A stretch of 64,000 nucleotides of DNA from Hymenobacter norwichensis DSM 15439 (GTDB lineage Bacteria > Bacteroidota > Bacteroidia > Cytophagales > Hymenobacteraceae): contig NZ_ATVL01000010.1 of assembly GCF_000420705.1 (NCBI RefSeq), positions 124,001-188,000 of the forward strand. The letters are read 5' to 3'. Position 1 is the stretch's first letter; each line of letters begins with the position of its first letter. Below, piece by piece: positions 27,148 to 35,905 of this stretch. Made by a program: the position numbers and the translations under genes. The notes beneath the pieces are model-generated. The model saw nothing but the letters and a program-made list of their open reading frames with translations. It was not told the DNA's origin and made no database searches.

Positions 27148-27519
27148 TTACCACTTCTTGAAGATGACGTACACGGCCGCCACCAGCAGCGCAAAACCCA
27201 CCAAGTGGTTCCAGCCCAGCTTGTCGGTTTTGAAAACGTACACGGCGCACAGCGTGAACACGCTCAGCGAAATAACTTCCTGTATCACCTTGAGCTGGAA
27301 TAGGTTGAACGGGCCGCCGTTTTCCTCGAACCCGATGCGGTTGGCGGGCACCTGAAACACGTACTCGAAAAAGGCCAAGCCCCAGCTAATTAGAATTACA
27401 CCTACCAGGCCCAGCCCATGCAGCCAGGTGATTTTCTTGAACTGCAAATGCCCGTACCAGGCAAACGTCATGAACAGGTTGGAAATGGTGAGCAGCCCAA
27501 CGGTATACAGGGTTTTCAT
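27148..27519 (-). CDS. DUF486/DMT-family small membrane protein
   Basis: A 123-residue protein with about four transmembrane helices. The segment WGLAFFEYVFQVPANRIG and the C-terminal VYVIFKKW match the DUF486 (DMT superfamily) proteins. Function is not known; members look like half-size drug/metabolite transporters. It lies 24 bases upstream of the MFS gene on the same strand. Confidence 0.85.
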   Translation of the reverse strand: MKTLYTVGLLTISNLFMTFAWYGHLQFKKITWLHGLGLVGVILISWGLAFFEYVFQVPANRIGFEENGGPFNLFQLKVIQEVISLSVFTLCAVYVFKTDKLGWNHLVGFALLVAAVYVIFKKW

Positions 27520-27570
27520 GCGGAAAAAAGTGTGGTTGTGAGAAGGAGAAGTGCTGGCTGTACGTGCGGG

Positions 27571-28899
27571 CTACTGTCGTGTTTGGGGCGGTAACCGCAA
27601 CCGGGCGGTGAAGTATTGGTTGTGCTCTTGCAGCAGCAGCGGCGCGCCGTGCAGCTCGGCAATCCGGTTGCTGAGCCACAAGCCCAGGCCCGCGCCTTCG
27701 CTGAGCACGTTGGCTTGGTAGTACGCCGCCGTCAGGCGCGACAAGTCGCCGAGGGGCTGGCTGATGTGGTTGCCGACTTCCGCGAATAGCCAGCCGGTGT
27801 CGGGCTCCCGGTCCAGGGTGAGGCGCACTTCGGTGTTGGGAACGGCGTGGCGCAGAGCGTTTTCCAGTAGGTTGCCGAGCACGGTGGTGAGCTTGTCGGC
27901 GTCGGCTTGCACGGTGTAGTCGGGCAGGTCTTCGGCAATGGTGAGTTGCAGCGGCCGGCCGGCTTCCCGGAAGCGGGGCAGCAGCCGGTCGGCTACGCTG
28001 AGGGCTATTTCATCGAGCGGCACCGGATGCAGGGTGAGGGGTAAGCTGTTGGCCTGCAAGCGGCTAACCAGCAGAAAGTCGTCAACCAAACGGCTCAGGC
28101 GCCGCAGCTCATCCAGCTGCACGGCCAGCATGGGCTGGAGGTGAGCGGGCAAATCGGGGGCGCGGCCGGTTACTTCAAGCCCGGCCTGCATGACGGCCAG
28201 CGGAGTGCGCAGCTCGTGGGCGGCAGCGGCTAGGAAATTGTCTTGGAGCTGTGCGCCTTCACGCAGGCGGTCCAGCATTTGGTTGAGGGTGCGGGCCAGC
28301 TCCTGCACTTCGTCACCGGTGTCGGGTTCGGGTAGCCGCTCGTCGCCGGGGCGGCTTTGGATGCGGCTGGCTTGGGCACTGATGCGCCGCAATGGTCGGA
28401 GAGCCCAGCCGCCCACCACCCAGGCCAGCCCAGCCGCCAGCGCCAGACTGCCCACCAATGCCACCAGCAAGCCGCGCCGTACTCGGCTCAAATCGGCTTG
28501 CAGCGGTGCCGCCGGGTGGGCCAGCCACAGCCGCACCCGCCGCGGCGGACTGCTGCCCGGTACTGGCTCGGTGAGCTCCACGGTGCGCCAGTGGTTCGCG
28601 GGGTTGGTTGTTGCGAAGAAACCGGGCGAGTGAAATATTTCCTGGGGCTGCTGGCCGGGCGTTTCCAGCACCACCCGCATCTTCTCGCCGAGGCCAGGCA
28701 ACGGCACCACCAACTGCGGCTCCACTTCCACGCGGGCCAGCAACGTGGCGGCGCGGGCTCGGAGGCGCAACTTGTCGCCTTGGTTGAGGACCTGCCCCAC
28801 CTGCCGGTATTGCGCCAGGGCAGCCAAGCCGGCTACCACCCCAAACACCACCGTAAACACCAGGGCCAGCTTGCCCCGTAAGCCGCGCAGCGCCTTCAT
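27571..28899 (-). CDS. OmpR-partner membrane histidine kinase
   Basis: A 442-residue sensor kinase: transmembrane helix 1 (about 10-30), a periplasmic domain of roughly 110 residues, transmembrane helix 2 (about 144-165), HAMP, HisKA with H228 in AAAAHELRTPL, and an ATPase domain ending in GAGLGLWLSNRI. The layout resembles CusS-like sensors. Its start overlaps the stop of the regulator gene by four bases (ATGA), so the two are translationally coupled. The signal is not readable. Confidence 0.92.
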   Translation of the reverse strand: MKALRGLRGKLALVFTVVFGVVAGLAALAQYRQVGQVLNQGDKLRLRARAATLLARVEVEPQLVVPLPGLGEKMRVVLETPGQQPQEIFHSPGFFATTNPANHWRTVELTEPVPGSSPPRRVRLWLAHPAAPLQADLSRVRRGLLVALVGSLALAAGLAWVVGGWALRPLRRISAQASRIQSRPGDERLPEPDTGDEVQELARTLNQMLDRLREGAQLQDNFLAAAAHELRTPLAVMQAGLEVTGRAPDLPAHLQPMLAVQLDELRRLSRLVDDFLLVSRLQANSLPLTLHPVPLDEIALSVADRLLPRFREAGRPLQLTIAEDLPDYTVQADADKLTTVLGNLLENALRHAVPNTEVRLTLDREPDTGWLFAEVGNHISQPLGDLSRLTAAYYQANVLSEGAGLGLWLSNRIAELHGAPLLLQEHNQYFTARLRLPPQTRQ

Positions 28900-29594
28900 C
28901 GGGTGGCGGCGGGGTCGTGGAGGCGGTAGCCGTGGCCGACAGCGGTTTCCAGCAGCGGCGGCAACTCGGGAAAGGCGCGGTCCAGCTTGCGGCGCAGCTG
29001 CGACATGTGCACCTCAATAACGTTGGAGCCCATGTCGAAATCAACTTCCCACACTTTCTCGGCAATGCGCGTTTTGGTAACCACCCGGTTGGCGTTGCGG
29101 AGCAGCAGCTCCAGCAAAGCAAACTCGCGGTTGGTGAGGCGCAGCACCTGGCCGGCGCGGGTGGCCCGGCGTTGCAGCGGGTCCAGCTCTAAATCGGCGA
29201 GGCGAAGCATTAGCGCTTCGGCGGGAGCGTCGGTTTTACGCTGCACAATGCGCAGGCGCGCTAGTAGCTCCTCGAACTCGAACGGCTTGCGTAGGTAATC
29301 CACCGCCCCGGCATCCAACCCCTTGATTACGTGTTCGGTGGAGCTGAGCGCACTTAGGATGATAACCGGCGTGTGCAGCCCGAACTCGCGCAGGTTGCGC
29401 AACACCTCGAAGCCGTTTTGTCCGGGTAGCATCAAGTCGAGCAGCAGCACATCGTAGGCGAGGGTAGCAGCCATTTCCAGGCCGGTGGCGCCGTTATCGG
29501 CCACGTCGGCTACATGGCCGGCGTGTTCCAGCCCCTGCCGGATGAATTCGGCCAGCCGTCTTTCGTCTTCAACTACCAGAACGCGCATGGGCAA
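28896..29594 (-). CDS. OmpR/PhoB-family response regulator
   Basis: A 232-residue response regulator with receiver (phospho-acceptor D53 in LLLDLMLPG, K103) and a C-terminal winged helix (LTNREFALLELLLRN...). It is coupled to the kinase gene. Its closest general type is the CusR/QseB group. The gene immediately upstream, at 29751-30557, encodes a secreted protein that may be linked to the signal. An alternative start is the second Met, two codons in. Confidence 0.93.
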   Translation of the reverse strand: MPMRVLVVEDERRLAEFIRQGLEHAGHVADVADNGATGLEMAATLAYDVLLLDLMLPGQNGFEVLRNLREFGLHTPVIILSALSSTEHVIKGLDAGAVDYLRKPFEFEELLARLRIVQRKTDAPAEALMLRLADLELDPLQRRATRAGQVLRLTNREFALLELLLRNANRVVTKTRIAEKVWEVDFDMGSNVIEVHMSQLRRKLDRAFPELPPLLETAVGHGYRLHDPAATR

Positions 29595-29664
29595 CTACCG
29601 AATTACAGATGAGCTTGTATGTACGCAAACTGGGTTCGAGCGGCCTAATGAGCAGCCACTTTAT

Positions 29665-29704
29665 GCACACAGCAGAGACACGTATTTGCGCCTCTGCTGT
29701 GTGC
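29665..29704 (-). terminator. Hairpin between the secreted protein gene and the response regulator
   Basis: A 13-base perfect stem (GCACACAGCAGAG, 29665-29677, with its complement at 29692-29704) and a 14-base loop. There is no good T-run, so it may be a weak terminator or an mRNA-stabilising hairpin at the 3' end of the upstream minus-strand gene. Confidence 0.5.
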
Positions 29705-29750
29705 GGAAAATAGTAGCGCGAAACGGTGGGCGCGCCGCCAGAAACCTGAG

Positions 29751-30557
29751 CTAGTGTACCAGAAACTGCACGCCATCCAGCGTGAGGGTTTCGGCGCGCA
29801 CCACGCGCACGGGGCGGACGGCTACCTCGCCGGGGCGCAGGCTGTGGAGCGTGCCCGTAGCGGCAATGGTGGCGCCTACTTTCAGCTTTTCGCTGAGCTG
29901 TTCGGCAGCTGGCGGGGGTAGGCACAACACGGTGCCATCATTGAGGACGAGTGCCTGGGTGCGGCCTTTGGAGTCTTGGCGCAAGCTGCTAACGGTGCCG
30001 CGTACGGTGGTGGCTTCCTCGGTGGGCGGCGTGGCGGGCGGGGTGGGGCGCTGGTCCACGATGGTCTGGGTACCTGCCTTGACACTCACCAAATGAAACA
30101 CGGTCTGGCCTTCGGGGTTGGTGTCGCGAAAACCCGTAACGGTGACGGCCCCGCCGGCTTTGGCGGTTTCCATGAGGCGCTGGCCGAGGTGGCGCGGGAA
30201 TCGCACGGTTTCGGTGGCGGTGCTGGTTTTCAGCGTGAAGGCATCGTACACCTGGTCGTCGTTGGTGGCGGTGTAGGCGGTGAGGGTGCCGCTCAGGTCG
30301 GTGAGGGCCTGCACCCGGCCAGCTTTCGGGGGCTTGGGACCGGGCTGGTTCGGGCCGGCTCCGGGCCGGGGGCCACCGGCTGGTGGAGGAGGCGGAGCCA
30401 GTTGGGTGCCGGGGGCCGCGGGTGCCGTAGTGGCACGGGCGGCCTTGCGGGTGGCTTTGTCGGACTTGGTGCTGCTGGTGCTGGTTTGGGCGTAGGTGGC
30501 CGAGCCGGCGAGTAGGAAGGCGGCGAGCAGGAGGTTGGATTTCAGGGAATTAGGCAT
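29751..30557 (-). CDS. Secreted protein with two beta-barrel-like repeats, function unknown
   Basis: A 268-residue exported protein with a signal peptide (LLLAAFLLAGSATYAQ), a Ser/Thr/Lys then Pro/Gly-rich linker (about 22-78), and two related segments (about 80-165 and 180-268). Each contains a GTL/GTVSSL start, an alternation of beta-like strands and an AKAGGAVTVTG / LKVGATIAATG motif, reminiscent of OB-fold or DUF5666-type proteins. I do not recognise a named family. It lies upstream of an OmpR-type two-component pair on the same strand, so a periplasmic or surface role linked to that signal is possible but unproven. Confidence 0.65.
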   Translation of the reverse strand: MPNSLKSNLLLAAFLLAGSATYAQTSTSSTKSDKATRKAARATTAPAAPGTQLAPPPPPAGGPRPGAGPNQPGPKPPKAGRVQALTDLSGTLTAYTATNDDQVYDAFTLKTSTATETVRFPRHLGQRLMETAKAGGAVTVTGFRDTNPEGQTVFHLVSVKAGTQTIVDQRPTPPATPPTEEATTVRGTVSSLRQDSKGRTQALVLNDGTVLCLPPPAAEQLSEKLKVGATIAATGTLHSLRPGEVAVRPVRVVRAETLTLDGVQFLVH

Positions 30558-30752
30558 CGGTGAGAAAGTGGTTGTGCAACCGGGTTGTTCCAGTTGCTTG
30601 CCTCAAACTTCCGACAGCAAGCTAAAGAGCACCTGAACCCTAGATTAATTTTTCTTCAGCCCGCATAACGACGCACAACCGCTACTACAACCCGCTCCCA
30701 ACGTAGTACCCGAAACCGAGCCGCAGATGCCGCGGCCCGGACTTTGAAGTAT

Positions 30753-31526
30753 CTAGCGGGCCTTGAATTGCTGAATGGCGGTGCGGGTGAACTCCGACAG
30801 CACCAGCCGGCCACTGATGGCGGCACGCTCCACGAGCAGCGTATCCCAGTGCTCGGTACCCGCCCAAATCACGCGCTTCAGGTCGGCCAGGGCCTCGGGG
30901 TTGTAGCTGGCAAGCTTGGTGGCAAACGCCTGCACCGCAGCGTCCAGGGCTTCGATGGTGTCCAGCACTTGCGCATAAAGGCCTTTCTCCTGCGCCCAAG
31001 CGGCCGAGCGGAACTCGGCGGCATCCAACGCCAGCTGGGCAAAGGCAGCCGTCCCAATTTTGCGCTCCACGGCCGGCCCCACCACAAACGGCCCAATGCC
31101 TACCACCAACTCACTGAGCTTCACGGCCGCCTGGGCGGTAGCAAAGCAGTAATCGTTAGCGGCGGCAACGCCCACGCCGCCGCCAATGGCTTTGCCCTGG
31201 ACCCGGCCCACCACAATTTTAGGCGAAGTCCGGCAGGCGTTAATCACCTTCGCGAAGCCCGAGAAAAAGGCCAGTCCCTGCGCCTCGTCCTCAATGGCAA
31301 TCAGCTCATCGAAGCTGGCCCCGGCGCAAAACGTCTTTTCGCCTTCGCTCTTCAGAACAATGACCTTGGTTTGCGCGTCCTGCCCAGCATCGGTTATGGC
31401 CTGCGCCAGCGCCGTGAGCAGCGCCCCCGGCAACGAGTTGTGCGACGGGTGAAAGAAGGTGATAGTCGTGACGCCGTGCGGATCGGTGGTAGCGGCTACG
31501 GTACCAGTAGGGGATAGTTGGGTCAT
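30753..31526 (-). CDS. Enoyl-CoA hydratase/isomerase family protein
   Basis: A 257-residue crotonase-fold enzyme with the oxyanion-hole segments CAGASFDEL and GKAIGGGVGVAAANDYCFAT. It probably hydrates 2,3-dehydroadipyl-CoA (PaaF role) or a related intermediate, since it follows paaZ on the same strand and the window has a separate PaaG. The catalytic glutamates typical of hydratases are not clearly both visible (SELVVGIGP replaces the usual EV.LG/P pattern), so an isomerase is possible. The frame extends to 31574 inside a palindromic repeat; the start at 31526 (MTQLSPTG) is preferred. Confidence 0.8.
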   Translation of the reverse strand: MTQLSPTGTVAATTDPHGVTTITFFHPSHNSLPGALLTALAQAITDAGQDAQTKVIVLKSEGEKTFCAGASFDELIAIEDEAQGLAFFSGFAKVINACRTSPKIVVGRVQGKAIGGGVGVAAANDYCFATAQAAVKLSELVVGIGPFVVGPAVERKIGTAAFAQLALDAAEFRSAAWAQEKGLYAQVLDTIEALDAAVQAFATKLASYNPEALADLKRVIWAGTEHWDTLLVERAAISGRLVLSEFTRTAIQQFKAR

Positions 31527-31549
31527 GTGAGAGTGAGCTTTTGAAAGAA

Positions 31550-31644
31550 CGTCATGCAGAGCGCAGCGAAGCATCTCGCGTGCTGACGCAGGATTACTAA
31601 CCTAGCGTCAGCACGCGAGATGCTTCGCTGCGCTCTGCATGACG
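31550..31644. repeat. REP-like palindromic element, copy 8
   Basis: Palindrome with ends CGTCATGCAGAGCGCAGCG and its complement, essentially perfect arms of about 38 bases, between paaZ and the enoyl-CoA hydratase gene. Confidence 0.9.
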
Positions 31645-31664
31645 AACTGGAGTAATGCAATGGT

Positions 31665-33713
31665 TTACTCCTGGTTTTTCTTTTTCACCATCGTCAAGAT
31701 GGTGGCTACGGCTACGGTTTCGCCGGTTTCGTCGGACACGTCCACTAGCCAGCGCACGATGCCTTTGGCTACGTCGGTTTCGTCGCGCTTTTCCTGGGCT
31801 ATTTTCTCTTTCACCGTGAGCTTCACGCCGATGGTCATGCCGGGGTATACGGGCTTGGTGAAGCGGCATTCATCGAGGCCGTAGTTAAGCAAGACTGGGC
31901 CTTTGCGCGGGTCCACGAACATGCCAGCGGCCTTGCTCAGAATGTAGTAGCCGTGCGCCACCCGGCCCGTGAAGAGTGTGCCTTCTATGGAAGTAGCATC
32001 TACGTGAGCGTAGAAATTGTCGCCCGATACTTGGGCGAAGCTGCTGATGTCGGCCTCCGTAACAGTGTGGCGGTGCGTGGTGTACGTCTGCCCGATTTCC
32101 AGCTCCTCGAAGTAGTGCTGAAACGGGTGCTTGTCCTTTTCTATCTGCTTGGCATTCTGCTGATACACCTCCGTAATGGCCGTAATCATGGTAGGCGAAC
32201 CTTGGATGGCTACCCGCTGCATGAAGTGCTCGACCCCACGGATACCACCCATTTCCTGCCCGCCGCCGGCCCGGCCAGGGCCGCCGTGGATGAGCAGTGG
32301 CAGCGGCGAGCCGTGCCCGGTGCTTTCCTTCGCCACCTCCTCGTTGATAACCAGAATCCGGCCGTGGTGGGTGGCTGCGCCCAACACAAACTCCTGCGCC
32401 GTGCGTGGGTCGGCAGTAGCCACCGAGCACACCAGGGAGCCTTTTCCGAGGTTCGCTAGCTGAATGGCCTCGTCCACATCATGGTAGGGCATGAGCGTAG
32501 CCACCGGCCCGAAGGCTTCGATTTCGTGGGTGTCGGTGAACTTGAACGGCTCGGAGTTCAGCAGCACAATCGGCGACATAAACGCGCCCACCTTGCAGTC
32601 GGCCCCAATCACCGATACGTCGTCGAGGTTGCCGTACACGATGGGCGTGTTTTTAGCGAGTAGCTCCACTCGTTCGCGCACCCGCTGCACCTGCTCCCGG
32701 CCGGCCAGTGCGCCCATGCGCACCCCTTCGGCCAGCGGGTGCCCGATGGTGGTTTGGGCCAGCGCCTTGCCCAGCGCAATCTGCACGTCTTCCAGCACGT
32801 TGTCGGGCACGATGACGCGGCGGATGGCGGTGCATTTCTGCCCGGCTTTGGCCGTCATTTCCTTGCGAATTTCCTTGATAAACAAGTCAAACTCCACGGT
32901 GCCCGGCACGGCATCCGGCCCCAGTACGGCGGCGTTCAGCGAGTCGGCTTCCATAGTAAAGGGCACTGCCTCCGACAGAATGCGCGGGTGGCCTTTCAGC
33001 TTACGGCCCGTTTCGGCCGAGCCGGTGAACGTCACCACGTCCTGGTACGTGACGTGGTCCAGAATGCCTTGGCCGGTGCCCACTACCAACTGCAACGCGC
33101 CTTCGGGCAGAATTTTGGAGGCAATGATTTCACGCACCACGGCCTCGGTGAGGTAGGCCGAGGGCACGGCCGGCTTCACAATGGCGGGCATGCCGGCCAG
33201 TAGGTTCACCGCAATTTTCTCCAGCATCCCCCAAATCGGGAAGTTGTAGGCGTTGATGTGGATGGCCACGCCTTCCCGGGGCACCATGATGTGGTGGCCG
33301 ATAAAGTTGCCGCCCTTCGACAGCGCAATCGGGTCACCGTCCACGTAGAACGGCTTATCAGGGAATTTGCGGCGCAGGGAAGCGTTGGCAAACAGGTTAC
33401 CGATGCCGCCCTCAATGTCAATCCAGGAGTCGGCGCGGGTGGCGCCGCTGCGGTAGCTGAGGGTGTAGAAATCCTCTTTTTTGCTGTCGAGGTGCAGGGC
33501 CAGCGCCTTAAGCATGCGGCCCCGCTCGTGGAAGGTCATTTTGCGGAGCGCCCGGTTGCCTTTCTGGCGGGCGTAGTCCATCATGGCGGCGTAGTCCAGC
33601 CCTTCGCCACTAGTTACGGCCACTATTTCGCCGGTGGATGCGTCGTAGAGTTCTTGCTGCTGACCCTGGCCCGCCGTCCAGCGGCCGAGGGCGTAATTTT
33701 CGAGCGTAGTCAT
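31665..33713 (-). CDS. paaZ: PaaZ, oxepin-CoA hydrolase / semialdehyde dehydrogenase
   Basis: A 682-residue bifunctional enzyme of aerobic phenylacetate degradation. The N-terminal aldehyde dehydrogenase domain has E255 (FTMEADSLN) and nucleophile C294 (AGQKCTAIRR). The C-terminal MaoC-type hydratase domain has D565 and H570 in GDNFYAHVD. Positions correspond closely to the E. coli enzyme. It opens the oxepin-CoA ring and oxidises the resulting aldehyde. It lies downstream of paaH in the paa operon. Confidence 0.96.
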   Translation of the reverse strand: MTTLENYALGRWTAGQGQQQELYDASTGEIVAVTSGEGLDYAAMMDYARQKGNRALRKMTFHERGRMLKALALHLDSKKEDFYTLSYRSGATRADSWIDIEGGIGNLFANASLRRKFPDKPFYVDGDPIALSKGGNFIGHHIMVPREGVAIHINAYNFPIWGMLEKIAVNLLAGMPAIVKPAVPSAYLTEAVVREIIASKILPEGALQLVVGTGQGILDHVTYQDVVTFTGSAETGRKLKGHPRILSEAVPFTMEADSLNAAVLGPDAVPGTVEFDLFIKEIRKEMTAKAGQKCTAIRRVIVPDNVLEDVQIALGKALAQTTIGHPLAEGVRMGALAGREQVQRVRERVELLAKNTPIVYGNLDDVSVIGADCKVGAFMSPIVLLNSEPFKFTDTHEIEAFGPVATLMPYHDVDEAIQLANLGKGSLVCSVATADPRTAQEFVLGAATHHGRILVINEEVAKESTGHGSPLPLLIHGGPGRAGGGQEMGGIRGVEHFMQRVAIQGSPTMITAITEVYQQNAKQIEKDKHPFQHYFEELEIGQTYTTHRHTVTEADISSFAQVSGDNFYAHVDATSIEGTLFTGRVAHGYYILSKAAGMFVDPRKGPVLLNYGLDECRFTKPVYPGMTIGVKLTVKEKIAQEKRDETDVAKGIVRWLVDVSDETGETVAVATILTMVKKKNQE

Positions 33714-33720
33714 GTTTTTT

Positions 33721-33825
33721 GGCTGTTAGCTAATGGCTATTAGCTGTTGGCTTTCTTTGAGCTGATGTAGCTGATGGCTGATGTGCGTGAAAAAGCTAAT
33801 AGCTAGCAGCCATCAGCTAACGGCT
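33721..33825. repeat. Imperfect palindrome at the paaH-paaZ junction
   Basis: An inverted repeat built from GGCTGTTAGCTAATGGC and AGCTAATAGCTAGCAGCC units. The right arm runs into the paaH stop codon, so the last codons of paaH may have been replaced by repeat sequence. It is unlike the two main palindrome families of the window. Confidence 0.65.
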
Positions 33826-34964
33826 CCACTTTTCGCCATGCGGCGTAGCAGCGGGCTGGCGCGGTACCGGTCTTCATGGTATTCATCGTAGAGGGCGTCG
33901 AGGGTGCCGAGTACTTGCGGCAAGCCCAACTCATCGGCCCAGGCCAGTAGTCCTTTGGGGTAGTTGACGCCCTTGGTCATGGCCAGTTCCAGGTCGGGGC
34001 GGGAGGCCACGTTCAGAAACAGGGCGTCCACGGCTTCATTGATGAGCATGGCCAGAATGCGCTGTACAATGCGCTGGCCCAGTTCAGCGTCGCGGTTCGG
34101 CTCGGGCAGGATAGCGCCGGGAGCGTAGCTGTAGAAGCCGCGTCCCGCTTTGCGCCCGTAGTAGCCGGCCTCGAACAGCCGCTTTTGGGTGAAGGACGGC
34201 TTGTAGCGCGGGTCGAAGAAGAAGGCCGTGAAAACCGACTCCGTAACTCGGTAGTTGACATCGTGGCCGATGAAATCCATGAGCGCAAATGGTCCCATGC
34301 GGAACCCACCCATCTCGGTCATGGCCCAGTCGATGGTGGCCGCGTCGGCTACGCCTTCTTCCAGCAGCCGGATGGCCTCGCCATAGAACGGCCGCGCCAC
34401 CCGGTTCACGATAAAGCCCGGCGTGTCTTTGGCCAATACCGGCAGCTTGCCCCAGCTTTCCACCAGCGCCCGCACTTCCTCGGCCAACCCCGCGCGCGTT
34501 TGCACCGCCGGAATAATTTCCACCAACTGCATCAGCGGGGCCGGGTTGAAGAAGTGAATCCCGATGCACTGCTCGGGCCGCTGGCAGGCAGCTGCAATGG
34601 AGGCAATGGACAAGGAAGAGGTATTGCTGGCCAAGATGCAGTTGTCTGTTACCACCATTTCCAGCTCCCGAAACAGCTGCTGCTTCACGGCCAAATCTTC
34701 CACAATGGCTTCCAGCACCAACTCGCAGTCCATAAACGACTGAATATCCTGGGTCAGGTGCAGGCGCTGCATGCTGCTGGCCGCGGCCTCGGCAGTGAGT
34801 TTGCCTTTCTCCGTCAGCTTGTTGAGGCTAACTTCAATGGTCTGGCCTGCGCGTTCCAACGCCTGCGCATTTTGGTCGAGTAGGCGCACGGTGTGGCCGG
34901 CCGTAGCCACCACCTGCGCGATGCCCGAACCCATAGCGCCGCTGCCAATAATGCCGATAATCAT
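33813..34964 (-). CDS. paaH: PaaH, 3-hydroxyacyl-CoA dehydrogenase
   Basis: A 383-residue NAD-dependent dehydrogenase that oxidises 3-hydroxyadipyl-CoA. It shows the Rossmann motif GIIGSGAMGSGIAQ at the N-terminus, the IGIHFFNPAPLMQLVEII catalytic segment with its histidine, and the C-terminal helical domains. It overlaps paaG by four bases (ATGA), so the genes are translationally coupled. The C-terminus ends within a palindromic repeat. Confidence 0.92.
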   Translation of the reverse strand: MIIGIIGSGAMGSGIAQVVATAGHTVRLLDQNAQALERAGQTIEVSLNKLTEKGKLTAEAAASSMQRLHLTQDIQSFMDCELVLEAIVEDLAVKQQLFRELEMVVTDNCILASNTSSLSIASIAAACQRPEQCIGIHFFNPAPLMQLVEIIPAVQTRAGLAEEVRALVESWGKLPVLAKDTPGFIVNRVARPFYGEAIRLLEEGVADAATIDWAMTEMGGFRMGPFALMDFIGHDVNYRVTESVFTAFFFDPRYKPSFTQKRLFEAGYYGRKAGRGFYSYAPGAILPEPNRDAELGQRIVQRILAMLINEAVDALFLNVASRPDLELAMTKGVNYPKGLLAWADELGLPQVLGTLDALYDEYHEDRYRASPLLRRMAKSGAVS

Positions 34965-35746
34965 TGGCCTTTGAAAGTAGGTTGACGTTTCTCTAAGAAT
35001 GCGCTGACGCCTTCCCGGTAGTCGGTGGTGTGGCCGGCGCGGAGCTGGTAGTCGGCTTCGTTGCGGAGCTGCTGGGCGAGGTCGTTGCCGAAGGTGCCGT
35101 TGAGGAGCTGCTTGGTGTAGGCGAGGCCCTTGGTGGGCATAGCTGCCAGCTTGCGTACCAGCGCCGACACTTCCTGGTCAAAGGATTCGTCAGAGAAAAC
35201 CTTGTAAATCATGCCCATCTGCGCGGCTTCGGTGGCCGATACTTTGTCGCCGGTCAGCATAAGGGCCGAGGCGCGCTGCATGCCAATTAGGCGCGGTAGA
35301 AAGTAGGTGCCACCGCTGTCCGGAATCAGCCCAATCTTGCTGAAGGCCTGAATAAACGAGGCTGACTCCTTGGCTACCACCACATCACAAGCCAACGCCA
35401 GATTAGCTCCCGCACCCGCCGCTACGCCGTTCACAGCGGCTACCACCGGCTTGTCCAAGTCCCGGATCAGTTGCACGATGGGGTTGTAATGCTTCTCCAC
35501 AATTTCGGCCACCTCGGGGCTGTTCGGACCGGTAATTTCGGCTAGGTCTTGGCCGGCGCAGAAGGCTTTGCCGGTACCCGTGAGGAGCACGGCACGTACC
35601 TCGGGGTTCTGCTGGCAGTCGCGCAGGTGCTGCTGCATGGCCAGCACTACTTCCTTATTGACGCTGTTGAAAACCTGGGGCCGGTTGAAGCACAGCGTGG
35701 CTACGCCGGCGTCGAGGGAGAAGAGAAGGGAGGCGTTTTCGGGCAT
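34961..35746 (-). CDS. paaG: PaaG, ring-epoxide isomerase of the crotonase family
   Basis: A 261-residue enzyme that converts ring 1,2-epoxyphenylacetyl-CoA to oxepin-CoA. Crotonase motifs are present (FCAGQDLAE, GVAAGAGANLALACD), and the IGLIPDSGGTYFLPRLIG segment, with Asp where hydratases have Glu, is characteristic of PaaG. Translational overlap with paaH supports the call. Confidence 0.93.
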   Translation of the reverse strand: MPENASLLFSLDAGVATLCFNRPQVFNSVNKEVVLAMQQHLRDCQQNPEVRAVLLTGTGKAFCAGQDLAEITGPNSPEVAEIVEKHYNPIVQLIRDLDKPVVAAVNGVAAGAGANLALACDVVVAKESASFIQAFSKIGLIPDSGGTYFLPRLIGMQRASALMLTGDKVSATEAAQMGMIYKVFSDESFDQEVSALVRKLAAMPTKGLAYTKQLLNGTFGNDLAQQLRNEADYQLRAGHTTDYREGVSAFLEKRQPTFKGQ

Positions 35747-35771
35747 GAGTAGGGTGGAAGTTATATCAGTT

Positions 35772-35901
35772 TAGAACTTAGCTCCCCTCCTTTTTTAAGG
35801 AGGGGTCGGGGGTGGTAAAACCGTTAGAATGGCATTTAGCTCTAGCTTCTAGCTAATCACCCCCAGCCCCTCCTTGAAAAAAGGAGGGGGGCTAAGTTCT
35901 A
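35772..35901. repeat. CCCCTC/GAGGGG palindromic element, copy 4
   Basis: Arms begin TAGAACTTAGC and end in its complement, each with a CCCCTCC...GGAGGGG hairpin. It lies in the paaD-paaG gap and ends a few bases before the paaD stop codon. Confidence 0.85.
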
Positions 35902-35905
35902 GTAT

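Noticed and set aside
1443..31644. CRISPR array
   Set aside because: The repeats are palindromic and scattered kilobases apart, with no regular spacers and no cas genes.
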